Positions 52,136-59,672 of a stretch of DNA of 64,000 bases are shown here, in pieces; position 1 is the first letter of the stretch, and every line of letters starts with the position of its first letter. The translations under genes were made by a program, and so were the position numbers. Source of the stretch: Flagellimonas sp947499585 (lineage in GTDB: Bacteria > Bacteroidota > Bacteroidia > Flavobacteriales > Flavobacteriaceae); contig NZ_CP138995.1 in NCBI RefSeq assembly GCF_044596045.1, positions 434,001 through 498,000 on the forward strand, read 5' to 3'. The notes below the pieces were generated by a model. That model was not told the origin of the DNA. It made no database searches and worked only from the letters and a program-made list of their open reading frames with translations.

Positions 52136-52684
52136 ATGCAAATTGACTTTGAAAACTACAGCATAAGCCCCATTCAAGAAAAAGACGCTTGGAGACTCTG
52201 TGATTTTGTGGTTTCAAATTCAGAACGACTCAAAGCTTATTTTCCTCAAACTTTACAGCAAAACCTCACACCTACTTTGGCGCAGTTGTTTGTTGCAAAA
52301 AAGGTTAAAGAGTTCATAACCAAAAAGGAGTTTCTCTTTACCATAAAAGAGAACACAAATCGGACTATAATTGGATTGGTGTATGTAAAAGAGCTTCAAA
52401 AAATCAAGGATCAAGGAGAATTGGCCTATTGCATAGGCTATCAATACGAAGGCAAAGGCATTATTACGAAAAGTATTCAAAAATTAATTCCATGGTGTTT
52501 TGATGAAGTTGAATTACAAACACTTCAAATCATAGTGCACCATGATAATTTGGCCAGTAAAAGAATCGCAGATAAAATTGGATTTGTTTGGAAGCGAACC
52601 CTCTCCAAAGAACACACCACTGGCAACAGAGAAGTCGTAGACATGCAACTGTATGAACTCCATAATCCTAAAATTCAAGTTTGA
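52136..52684 (+). CDS. GNAT family N-acetyltransferase (RimJ/RimL-like)
   Basis: 182 residues from ATG 52136; a TTG 6 bp earlier is possible. It follows the ribosomal-protein-acetyltransferase pattern: ISPIQEKDAWRLCDFV, LAYCIGYQYEGKGIITKS (acetyl-CoA binding) and VHHDNLASKRIADKIGFV. Substrate unknown. It sits inside the haem operon between hemE and the DUF6973-like gene, with gaps of 17 and 4 bp, so it is surely co-transcribed; a link to haem is unproved. Confidence 0.88.
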   Translation: MQIDFENYSISPIQEKDAWRLCDFVVSNSERLKAYFPQTLQQNLTPTLAQLFVAKKVKEFITKKEFLFTIKENTNRTIIGLVYVKELQKIKDQGELAYCIGYQYEGKGIITKSIQKLIPWCFDEVELQTLQIIVHHDNLASKRIADKIGFVWKRTLSKEHTTGNREVVDMQLYELHNPKIQV

Positions 52685-52688
52685 AATC

Positions 52689-53180
52689 ATGAATCTAATT
52701 AAAGTTTTAAAACGATTAGATTCAAAAAGCATTTGGGTTTTGATGAAATTATGTTTCCGATTTCCTTTGTTTATTTTTCCCACGCTGTCCGCAACAAAAA
52801 AATGTATGTCTATATCAACACAACATTATGGCCGTTTGCATTATAAAAATGGTCCGGCCAATGCTTTTAGACATGCGTTTTGGAATTACTTGATTGCCAA
52901 AAATTGCAGTAATCTAACCAAAAATGAAACTGCTACACTTACTTGGTCAGAAAAGATCACAGATTGGCATGAGAAAGCATTTCCAAACCGAGAATTGGCG
53001 AGAAAGATGGATCTGCATAATAATGAGGTAGGACGCTTTATTTTTTTAAACCATTCTTCCAAAACAGAACAAGAGGTTATAGAAATTTTAAAAAAATTGA
53101 CAGTTGCATCTTCCAAAGTAGATTCCAATTCCAACTTTGCTAATTTTAAAAACAAATTGGTTCATATAATTGATGAATAA
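52689..53180 (+). CDS. DUF6973-like protein inside the haem operon
   Basis: 163 residues from ATG 52689. The core GPANAFRHAFWNYLIAKNC ... DWHEKAFP ... MDLHNNEVGR is the DUF6973 pattern, also seen at the ends of some polymorphic toxins, with conserved His, Glu, Asp and Asn that look catalytic. The N-terminal 35 residues are hydrophobic (FRFPLFIFPTLSA), possibly a membrane anchor. It overlaps hemF by one base. Function unknown; the operon context suggests a housekeeping role, not a toxin. Confidence 0.75.
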   Translation: MNLIKVLKRLDSKSIWVLMKLCFRFPLFIFPTLSATKKCMSISTQHYGRLHYKNGPANAFRHAFWNYLIAKNCSNLTKNETATLTWSEKITDWHEKAFPNRELARKMDLHNNEVGRFIFLNHSSKTEQEVIEILKKLTVASSKVDSNSNFANFKNKLVHIIDE

Positions 53181-54082
53181 TGAAAGATAAATTCTACTCA
53201 TACATACAAACCCTCCAAGACACCATTACCTCAAAACTTGAAGAAGTTGATGGAAAAGCCAAATTTAGAGAAGACATTTGGAAACGACCAGAAGGAGGAG
53301 GAGGCAGAACTCGAGTTATAGAGAATGGAGCTGTTTTTGAAAAAGGCGGGGTCAATATATCTGGAGTTCATGGAGAACTTCCAAAAAGTATGCAACAATA
53401 TTTTGGTGTTCAAAATGCAGATTTTTTTGCTTGTGGATTGAGCCTGGTATTGCACCCAAAAAGTCCTATGGTTCCAACGGTCCATGCCAATTGGAGGTAT
53501 TTTGAAATGTACGATAAGGAAGGAAATATAATAGACCAATGGTTTGGAGGTGGCCAGGACCTTACTCCTTATTATTTATTTGATGAAGATGGGAAACACT
53601 TTCATACTATTTGCAAAAAAGCATGTGACGCACATAATCCTGAGTTCTATCCCAACTACAAAAAAAGATGTGATGAATATTTTTGGAACACCCACAGAAA
53701 TGAAGCACGAGGCTTGGGCGGTCTCTTCTTTGATTATTGCAAAACAACCGATACCATGAACATGGATAACTGGTATAACTTTGTAACTGAGGTTGGCAAT
53801 AGTTTTCTAGAAGCATATATACCAATCGTTCTTAAAAGAAAAGAGCTTTCATATACTCAAAAACAAAGAGATTGGCAAGAAGTTAGGCGCGGCAGATATG
53901 TAGAGTTTAACTTAGTTCATGATAAAGGCACCTTGTTCGGATTAAAAACGAATGGACGTATTGAAAGCATTTTAATGAGTCTTCCGCCGCATGTGCAATG
54001 GAAGTATGACCATCATCCTGAAAAAGGAAGTGAAGAGGAAAAATTGATTCAGGTATTGCAAAATCCAAAAGATTGGGTTTAA
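53180..54082 (+). CDS. hemF: Oxygen-dependent coproporphyrinogen III oxidase
   Basis: 300 residues, full length. WKRPEGGGGRTRVIE, HANWRYFEMYD, WFGGGQDLTPYYLF and RRGRYVEFNLVHDKGTLFGL are the HemF signatures. It converts coproporphyrinogen III to protoporphyrinogen IX with O2, so this operon serves aerobic growth. The start overlaps the DUF6973-like stop by one base (TAATG). Confidence 0.96.
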   Translation: MKDKFYSYIQTLQDTITSKLEEVDGKAKFREDIWKRPEGGGGRTRVIENGAVFEKGGVNISGVHGELPKSMQQYFGVQNADFFACGLSLVLHPKSPMVPTVHANWRYFEMYDKEGNIIDQWFGGGQDLTPYYLFDEDGKHFHTICKKACDAHNPEFYPNYKKRCDEYFWNTHRNEARGLGGLFFDYCKTTDTMNMDNWYNFVTEVGNSFLEAYIPIVLKRKELSYTQKQRDWQEVRRGRYVEFNLVHDKGTLFGLKTNGRIESILMSLPPHVQWKYDHHPEKGSEEEKLIQVLQNPKDWV

Positions 54083-54110
54083 TATGTAGCTTTGTGTTCA
54101 AACCAAACCT

Positions 54111-54899
54111 ATGAAACAAAAGATTTACCAAATAGACGCTTTTACCGATACCGTTTTTGGTGGTAATCCAGCTGCTGTATGTATTCTTGATGAATGGCTT
54201 GATTCCGATTTAATGCAAAAGATTGCCCAGGAAAACAATCTATCCGAAACGGCTTTTGTAGTGCAAAAAAATGCCACTTATGAATTGCGCTGGTTCACTC
54301 CCGAAACCGAAGTAGACCTATGCGGACATGCTACCTTGGCAACAGCTTACGTACTGTTTAATTATCATGGTCACCCAGAAAATACCATTCGTTTTTATTC
54401 GCACCGAAGTGGTGAGCTTTTAGTAGAAAAAGCTGCAAATGGTTATATGACAATGAATTTTCCAACCGATGAAACGGTTTCCTTAAGAAGTATTTCAGAA
54501 ATTAATGAGGCTATTGGTTTAACTCCCCTTAAAACCATAAAAGGAAAGACAGATTATTTACTCATTTATAACTCACAACAAGAAATTGAAGCCATATCAC
54601 CCAATTTTTATCTATTGGACAAATTGGATTGCCGAGGTGTAATTGTATCAGCACCTGGTGATAGTGTCGATTTTGTGTCACGTGCATTTTTTCCTCAATG
54701 TGGTATTCCAGAAGACCCAGTAACCGGTTCTGCACATACCACTTTGACTCCTTATTGGACAAATGTCTTAGGCAAAACTAAAATGACTGCGAAGCAGATT
54801 TCTCCAAGAGGTGGCGACTTATTCTGCGAATACTTGGGAGAACGTGTAAAAATATCAGGCAAAGCCGTGCCATACCTTATCGGCGAAATAGAAATATAA
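54111..54899 (+). CDS. PhzF family isomerase
   Basis: 262 residues. KIYQIDAFTDTVFGGNPAAVC, the catalytic Glu46 in NNLSETAFV, CGHATLATAYVLF and DPVTGSAHTTLTPYW match the PhzF/YddE fold (diaminopimelate-epimerase-like, no cofactor). PhzF of phenazine synthesis isomerises DHHA; most relatives have unknown substrates and no phenazine genes are present here. It sits 28 bp after hemF and 4 bp before hemB. Confidence 0.88.
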   Translation: MKQKIYQIDAFTDTVFGGNPAAVCILDEWLDSDLMQKIAQENNLSETAFVVQKNATYELRWFTPETEVDLCGHATLATAYVLFNYHGHPENTIRFYSHRSGELLVEKAANGYMTMNFPTDETVSLRSISEINEAIGLTPLKTIKGKTDYLLIYNSQQEIEAISPNFYLLDKLDCRGVIVSAPGDSVDFVSRAFFPQCGIPEDPVTGSAHTTLTPYWTNVLGKTKMTAKQISPRGGDLFCEYLGERVKISGKAVPYLIGEIEI

Positions 54900-54903
54900 A
54901 GTT

Positions 54904-55893
54904 ATGTACCCACTAATACGAAATAGAAGACTGCGCGCATCAGAATCCATTAGAAGATTGGTTCGTGAAACAATCATAACTCCAGATGACTTTTTAGTTC
55001 CCCTCTTTGTGGTAGAAGGGAAAGGAATAAAGGAAGAAATTCCATCCATGCCCAATTACTATAGATTGAGTTTGGACAACCTAGAAAAAGAAACAAAGGA
55101 ACTTTGGAAAATGGGGCTTTGTGCAGTCTTACTTTTTGTAAAAGTACCAGATAACCTAAAGGATAATAAAGGTACTGAAGCTCTGAATGACAAAGGTTTG
55201 ATGCAACGCGCCATCAAAACAGTAAAAGATGCTTGTCCAGAAATGTTAGTGATGACAGATGTTGCGCTGGATCCCTATTCTGCTTACGGTCATGATGGTA
55301 TCGTTGTTGAAGGACAGATTCTAAATGATGAAACTTCTGAGGTTTTAGCAGAAATGAGCGTTTCACACGCACAAGCTGGTGCAGATTTTGTTGCACCAAG
55401 CGATATGATGGATGGTCGTATTCTAACCATTCGGGAAGCTTTGGAAGATGAGGGTTTTCAGGATACAGGAATCATGAGCTATTCAGCTAAATATGCAAGT
55501 GCCTTCTATGGGCCTTTCCGAGATGCCTTGGATTCTGCCCCCGTGGACATAGCCAATGTTCCAAAGGACAAAAAGACCTACCAAATGGATTTTGCAAATC
55601 GGTTTGAGGCCATTCGTGAAACTCAAATGGATATAGACGAAGGAGCGGATATTGTAATGGTAAAACCTGGATTGGCGTATTTGGATATAGTTCGTGAAAT
55701 TAAAAACGAGGTTGATGTACCCGTAGCGGTCTATCAAGTTTCCGGAGAATATGCCATGTTAAAAGCCGCAGCCGAAAAAGGCTGGCTAGATCATGATGCC
55801 GTAATGACGGAACAACTTATTGCCATTAAAAGAGCTGGCGCAAACATCATTGCCAGCTATTTTGCCAAGGATTTTATACGGGTAATGGGCTAA
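54904..55893 (+). CDS. hemB: Porphobilinogen synthase (delta-aminolevulinate dehydratase), non-zinc type
   Basis: 329 residues, full length. Schiff-base lysines are Lys196 (SYSAKYASAFYGPFR) and Lys254 (MVKPGLAYLD). The metal-switch segment reads TDVALDPYSAYGHDG (118-132): Asp119, Ala121 and Asp123 stand where zinc enzymes have three cysteines, so it should be a magnesium-type enzyme independent of active-site zinc. It condenses two 5-aminolevulinate molecules. Four bases after the PhzF gene. Confidence 0.96.
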   Translation: MYPLIRNRRLRASESIRRLVRETIITPDDFLVPLFVVEGKGIKEEIPSMPNYYRLSLDNLEKETKELWKMGLCAVLLFVKVPDNLKDNKGTEALNDKGLMQRAIKTVKDACPEMLVMTDVALDPYSAYGHDGIVVEGQILNDETSEVLAEMSVSHAQAGADFVAPSDMMDGRILTIREALEDEGFQDTGIMSYSAKYASAFYGPFRDALDSAPVDIANVPKDKKTYQMDFANRFEAIRETQMDIDEGADIVMVKPGLAYLDIVREIKNEVDVPVAVYQVSGEYAMLKAAAEKGWLDHDAVMTEQLIAIKRAGANIIASYFAKDFIRVMG

Positions 55894-55919
55894 ACTTGCA
55901 TCAACAAACAAGTTGTTTT

Positions 55920-57209
55920 ATGAAGAATCTGGTTCTTGCATTCCTTACTTTTCTGTTTTTGCAAACAAACAGCGCTCAGCACTATTTGGAAGATGACACA
56001 CCATATGAAACAGGTTTTGATATGGAATCCATTGCTTTTCAGGTTGATTCAATAATGACCCATGCCATACGGAACCATGCCTTTCCTGGATCGCAATTAT
56101 TGGTTGCAAAAAACAATCTGGTGATTTTTCATAAAGCATACGGCTATCATACCTATGATAGTATTCAGAACGTTCGCTTAAATGATATATACGACTTGGC
56201 TTCGGTTACTAAAATTACTGGACCGCTACCGGCAATCATGAAGTTGGTGGATGAAAAAAAACTCGACTTGGATGTCCCGTTCAGCACGTATTGGAAACCT
56301 TGGAGAAAAAGAAAGAGCAAGAAAGATCTTACGTTAAGACAAATCTTAAGTCATCAAGCTGGTTTGGTACCCTACATCGTTTTTATGGCAAAAGTGATGA
56401 AAGATGGAAAAATTAAAAAACGATTTATAAGGGAAAAGCCGAGTCCACAATTTCAAAAACAGGTTTATGATGGACTATATATCGGAAATCGATTTCAACG
56501 AAAAATGCATCGCATCATTAATCGCTCAAAAGTCTCAGATGATAAGGTCTATAAATATTCTGGACTCTCCTTTCTTATTTTTCCGGAGTTAATCTCTCAA
56601 CTTACCCAAATGGAATATGAAACATATCTTAAAGAGAACTTTTACAATCCTTTAGGTTGCAAAACCTTAAGTTTTAATCCTAGTAATAAGGGGTTCCCAA
56701 ATAGTATTGTTCCAACAGAAAAGGATACGCTTTTTAGAAATAACCTCGTAAAAGGATGGGTACATGACGAAAATGCTTCGCTCTTAGGTGGGGTTTCAGG
56801 AAATGCAGGATTGTTTGGTACTGCAGAAGACATGTCAAAAATCATGTCCTTCTATCAAAATTATGGTTCCTGTTCAGGCAAGCAGCTTATTTCTGAAGAG
56901 ACTGTCAAGGAATTTACAAAAGTTCAATTTCCAGATAATGAAAATAGGAGAGGATTAGGTTTTGATAAGCCATTAATTGGTAATGATACACTAGACTTAA
57001 AAGATGCCTATCCGTCACCCATGGCAAGCAACACAAGTTTTGGGCACTCAGGATTTACGGGCACTTTTATTTGGGCCGACCCCGAAAACCAATTGGTATT
57101 TGTTTTTCTTTCAAACAGGGTATACCCCACAAGAACCAATAGAAATCTTTACAAATTGAACATTAGAACCGCTCTGCAAGATGTTTTTTATAAAGCAACT
57201 TTAAATTAA
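55920..57209 (+). CDS. Secreted serine hydrolase (beta-lactamase/class C family)
   Basis: 430 residues from ATG 55920 (MKNLVLAFLTFLFL), signal peptide ending NSAQ. The SxxK nucleophile motif is SVTK in DLASVTKITG, followed by the Tyr motif in YKYSGLSFL and HSGFTG near the end. Family members include esterases, D-aminopeptidases and PBP4*-like enzymes. Last gene of the haem run (26 bp after hemB); a separate promoter is not evident. A catalytic role in haem is unlikely. Confidence 0.88.
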   Translation: MKNLVLAFLTFLFLQTNSAQHYLEDDTPYETGFDMESIAFQVDSIMTHAIRNHAFPGSQLLVAKNNLVIFHKAYGYHTYDSIQNVRLNDIYDLASVTKITGPLPAIMKLVDEKKLDLDVPFSTYWKPWRKRKSKKDLTLRQILSHQAGLVPYIVFMAKVMKDGKIKKRFIREKPSPQFQKQVYDGLYIGNRFQRKMHRIINRSKVSDDKVYKYSGLSFLIFPELISQLTQMEYETYLKENFYNPLGCKTLSFNPSNKGFPNSIVPTEKDTLFRNNLVKGWVHDENASLLGGVSGNAGLFGTAEDMSKIMSFYQNYGSCSGKQLISEETVKEFTKVQFPDNENRRGLGFDKPLIGNDTLDLKDAYPSPMASNTSFGHSGFTGTFIWADPENQLVFVFLSNRVYPTRTNRNLYKLNIRTALQDVFYKATLN

Positions 57210-57261
57210 CTGGGAGCAAATTCATTGGTATTCATTATCTTGGTGTTTATAGCTAAAACCA

Positions 57262-58383
57262 ATGGGAGTTCTACTTTTTTATGCCTTTATTTCTATATTC
57301 TTTTCATTTCTATGTTCCATTCTGGAAGCAGTATTGTTAAGCATTACCCCCACCTTCATCAATATAAAAAAACAAGAAGGCAAGGAGTACGCCAGCGAGC
57401 TGGAACTTCTTAAAAAGGATGTGGACAAACCCTTGATTGCCATTCTTACCCTTAATACCATTGCTCATACTGTAGGTGCCATTTTGGTTGGTGTTCAAGC
57501 TAAGGTTGCTTATGCAGAACTGTATGGGACTTCTACCCGTACTTTTATGGGATTTGAATTTACTGAGGACCTCATGGTTGGCGTTGTGTCCACCTTAATG
57601 ACAATTTTAATTTTGGTAGCCTCAGAGATTATTCCAAAAACGATAGGTGCAACTTACTGGAAACAGTTATCCAATTTTACGGCAAAAGCTTTAAATGTGA
57701 TGGTCTTTATTCTTAAATGGACTGGCTTGCTATGGGTTCTGCAACTGTTTACAAAACTTATCGGAAAAAAGGGGCATCATGGGAGTGTATTAAGTAGAGA
57801 AGATTTTACAGCAATGACAGATATTGCCCATGAAGAAGGTGTTTTTCAGGAATCGGAATCCAAAGTGATTAAAAACCTTTTGAAGTTTGATGAAATACTG
57901 GCCAAAGATGTAATGACACCTAGAACAGTGCTGAAAATTGCCTCGGAGGAAACTACCATTCAAGATTTTTTCGAAGCCAATAGGCCGCTTCGGTTTTCAA
58001 GAATCCCGCTTTATAAAGATCGAATGGATAACATAACCGGCTACTTTCTAAAAGATGAGCTTTTGGAGGCCATCATCAACAAAAAAGGTAAACAAGCCGT
58101 TTCTACTTTAAAACGCGAAATTTTAGTTACTGACCGAACAAAACCCATTCCAGAACTATTTGAAAAATTCGTGGCACAAAGAGAGCATGTTTCTTTAGTG
58201 GTTGATGAATATGGTTCGGTAAGTGGTTTGGTTACCATGGAAGATGTGATTGAAACATTACTTGGGTTGGAGATTATGGACGAAAGCGACAACGTTGAAG
58301 ACCTTCAAGTGCTTGCCAGAAAGAACTGGGAAAGCAGAGCAAAGCGCTTAGGGATTATTGAAGAAAAAGATGATATAAACTAA
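57262..58383 (+). CDS. CNNM/DUF21 family transporter with CBS pair
   Basis: 373 residues. An N-terminal DUF21/CNNM membrane domain with about four helices spans 1-150. A CBS-domain pair covers about 185-345 (VMTPRTVLKIASEE, VVDEYGSVSGLVTMEDVIETLLG). The CorC_HlyC domain normally at the end of this family is missing: the protein ends with a 45-residue acidic tail. Relatives transport magnesium or other divalent ions, or act on Co2+/Mg2+ resistance. It overlaps the MGMT gene by one base. Confidence 0.88.
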   Translation: MGVLLFYAFISIFFSFLCSILEAVLLSITPTFINIKKQEGKEYASELELLKKDVDKPLIAILTLNTIAHTVGAILVGVQAKVAYAELYGTSTRTFMGFEFTEDLMVGVVSTLMTILILVASEIIPKTIGATYWKQLSNFTAKALNVMVFILKWTGLLWVLQLFTKLIGKKGHHGSVLSREDFTAMTDIAHEEGVFQESESKVIKNLLKFDEILAKDVMTPRTVLKIASEETTIQDFFEANRPLRFSRIPLYKDRMDNITGYFLKDELLEAIINKKGKQAVSTLKREILVTDRTKPIPELFEKFVAQREHVSLVVDEYGSVSGLVTMEDVIETLLGLEIMDESDNVEDLQVLARKNWESRAKRLGIIEEKDDIN

Positions 58384-58853
58384 TGGAAGTTGCTTATTTA
58401 CAAACTCCCATGGGTATGGCAGAGCTTCAAGGTGATGAAAACGGACTTGCTTCAGTATCTGTTTTAAACGAAAAAAAACCTATTGGTATAATTCCAGAGG
58501 TTTTAGAGGATGCCATATATCAGTTTCAAGAATATTTTGAAGGAACTCGAGAGAATTTTGATTTAAAACTAAACCCCTCTGGAACTGATTTTCAAAAAAA
58601 GGTTTGGAAGGCCCTTGTTGAAATCCCCTTTGGAAAAACAGTTTCTTATCTTGAGCTTTCTAAAAAATTGGGTGACCCCAAAGCCATACGCGCCGTAGCC
58701 GCCGCCAATGGTAAAAACCCACTCTGGATTATTGTCCCATGCCATCGAGTAATCGGAAGCAATGGAGATCTTGTTGGTTACGCCGGTGGGCTACACCGCA
58801 AGAAATGGCTTTTAGAACATGAGAGTCCTGCCAAGCAGATGACTCTCTTTTAA
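58383..58853 (+). CDS. ogt: Methylated-DNA-[protein]-cysteine S-methyltransferase
   Basis: 156 residues. The acceptor is Cys120 in IIVPCHRVIG; the N-terminal half has FQKKVWKALVEIPFGKTVSYLELSK, and RAVAAANGKNP is the DNA-contact region. It removes O6-alkyl groups from guanine by suicide transfer. Its start overlaps the CNNM stop by one base (TAATG) and the exonuclease follows 9 bp later, so a repair pair is implied. Confidence 0.93.
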   Translation: MEVAYLQTPMGMAELQGDENGLASVSVLNEKKPIGIIPEVLEDAIYQFQEYFEGTRENFDLKLNPSGTDFQKKVWKALVEIPFGKTVSYLELSKKLGDPKAIRAVAAANGKNPLWIIVPCHRVIGSNGDLVGYAGGLHRKKWLLEHESPAKQMTLF

Positions 58854-58862
58854 TATTTTAAT

Positions 58863-59576
58863 ATGCTTTATAAACTTAACCTAGAACATATCCTCTTTTT
58901 GGATATTGAAACTGTACCCCAAAAACCAAGTTTCGCAGATTTAGATGAAACCACCCAAATGCTCTGGGAGCAAAAGTCGCAGTACCAACGTAAAGATGAA
59001 TTTACCCCAGAAGAGTTTTATGAACGTGCAGGAATCTGGGCTGAATTTGGTAAAGTAATCTGCATCTCTGTTGGTTACTTTATCGTCAAAGGCGATACCC
59101 GAAACTTTCGAGTCACTTCCTTTTACGGAGAGGAACTAGAACTGTTAAAACAGTTTAAACAATTGCTTCAGGAACATTTTAATCAGACCAGACACCTCCT
59201 GTGTGCCCATAATGGCAAAGAATTCGATTTTCCCTATATAGCCAGACGCATGGTCATTAATGGAATGAATTTGCCCTACAAATTAGATTTATTTGGCAAA
59301 AAGCCTTGGGACATCCCTCATTTAGATACCATGGAGCTATGGAAGTTTGGGGATTATAAACATTTTACCTCGCTAAAGCTTTTGGCTCATATATTAGGCA
59401 TTCCATCTCCCAAGGAAGATATGGATGGCAGTATGGTAAAGGATGTTTTTTATGAAGAAAATGATTTGGACCGGATTGTCTCTTATTGTGAATTGGACGT
59501 AGTGACCACAGCTCAGGTTTTCTTAAAACTGAGAAACGAAGCCTTGCTTACCGAAGAAGAAATTAAAAAAGTATAA
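58863..59576 (+). CDS. Predicted 3'-5' exonuclease, PolB-type DEDDy
   Basis: 237 residues, ribonuclease-H-like fold. Metal ligands are readable: Asp14 and Glu16 (FLDIETVPQ), Asp122 (NGKEFDFPYIARR), and Tyr208-x-x-x-Asp212 (YCELDVVTTAQ). It belongs to the stand-alone PolB-like exonuclease group common in Bacteroidota. It sits immediately after the MGMT-type gene, which suggests a DNA-repair unit. No terminator was found after it. Confidence 0.9.
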   Translation: MLYKLNLEHILFLDIETVPQKPSFADLDETTQMLWEQKSQYQRKDEFTPEEFYERAGIWAEFGKVICISVGYFIVKGDTRNFRVTSFYGEELELLKQFKQLLQEHFNQTRHLLCAHNGKEFDFPYIARRMVINGMNLPYKLDLFGKKPWDIPHLDTMELWKFGDYKHFTSLKLLAHILGIPSPKEDMDGSMVKDVFYEENDLDRIVSYCELDVVTTAQVFLKLRNEALLTEEEIKKV

Positions 59577-59672
59577 CTGCTAGGTAAAACAAAACCTTTT
59601 CAGAAAACTTCAGTTCTCCAAACTCGTTTGAAACAATCCCTCCTATTTTAAAAAAGTAGATATGCAATGTAT

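Noticed and set aside
52689..53180. Polymorphic-toxin module with DUF6973 domain
   Set aside because: No immunity gene, no export or repeat domain, and it overlaps hemF in a biosynthetic operon.
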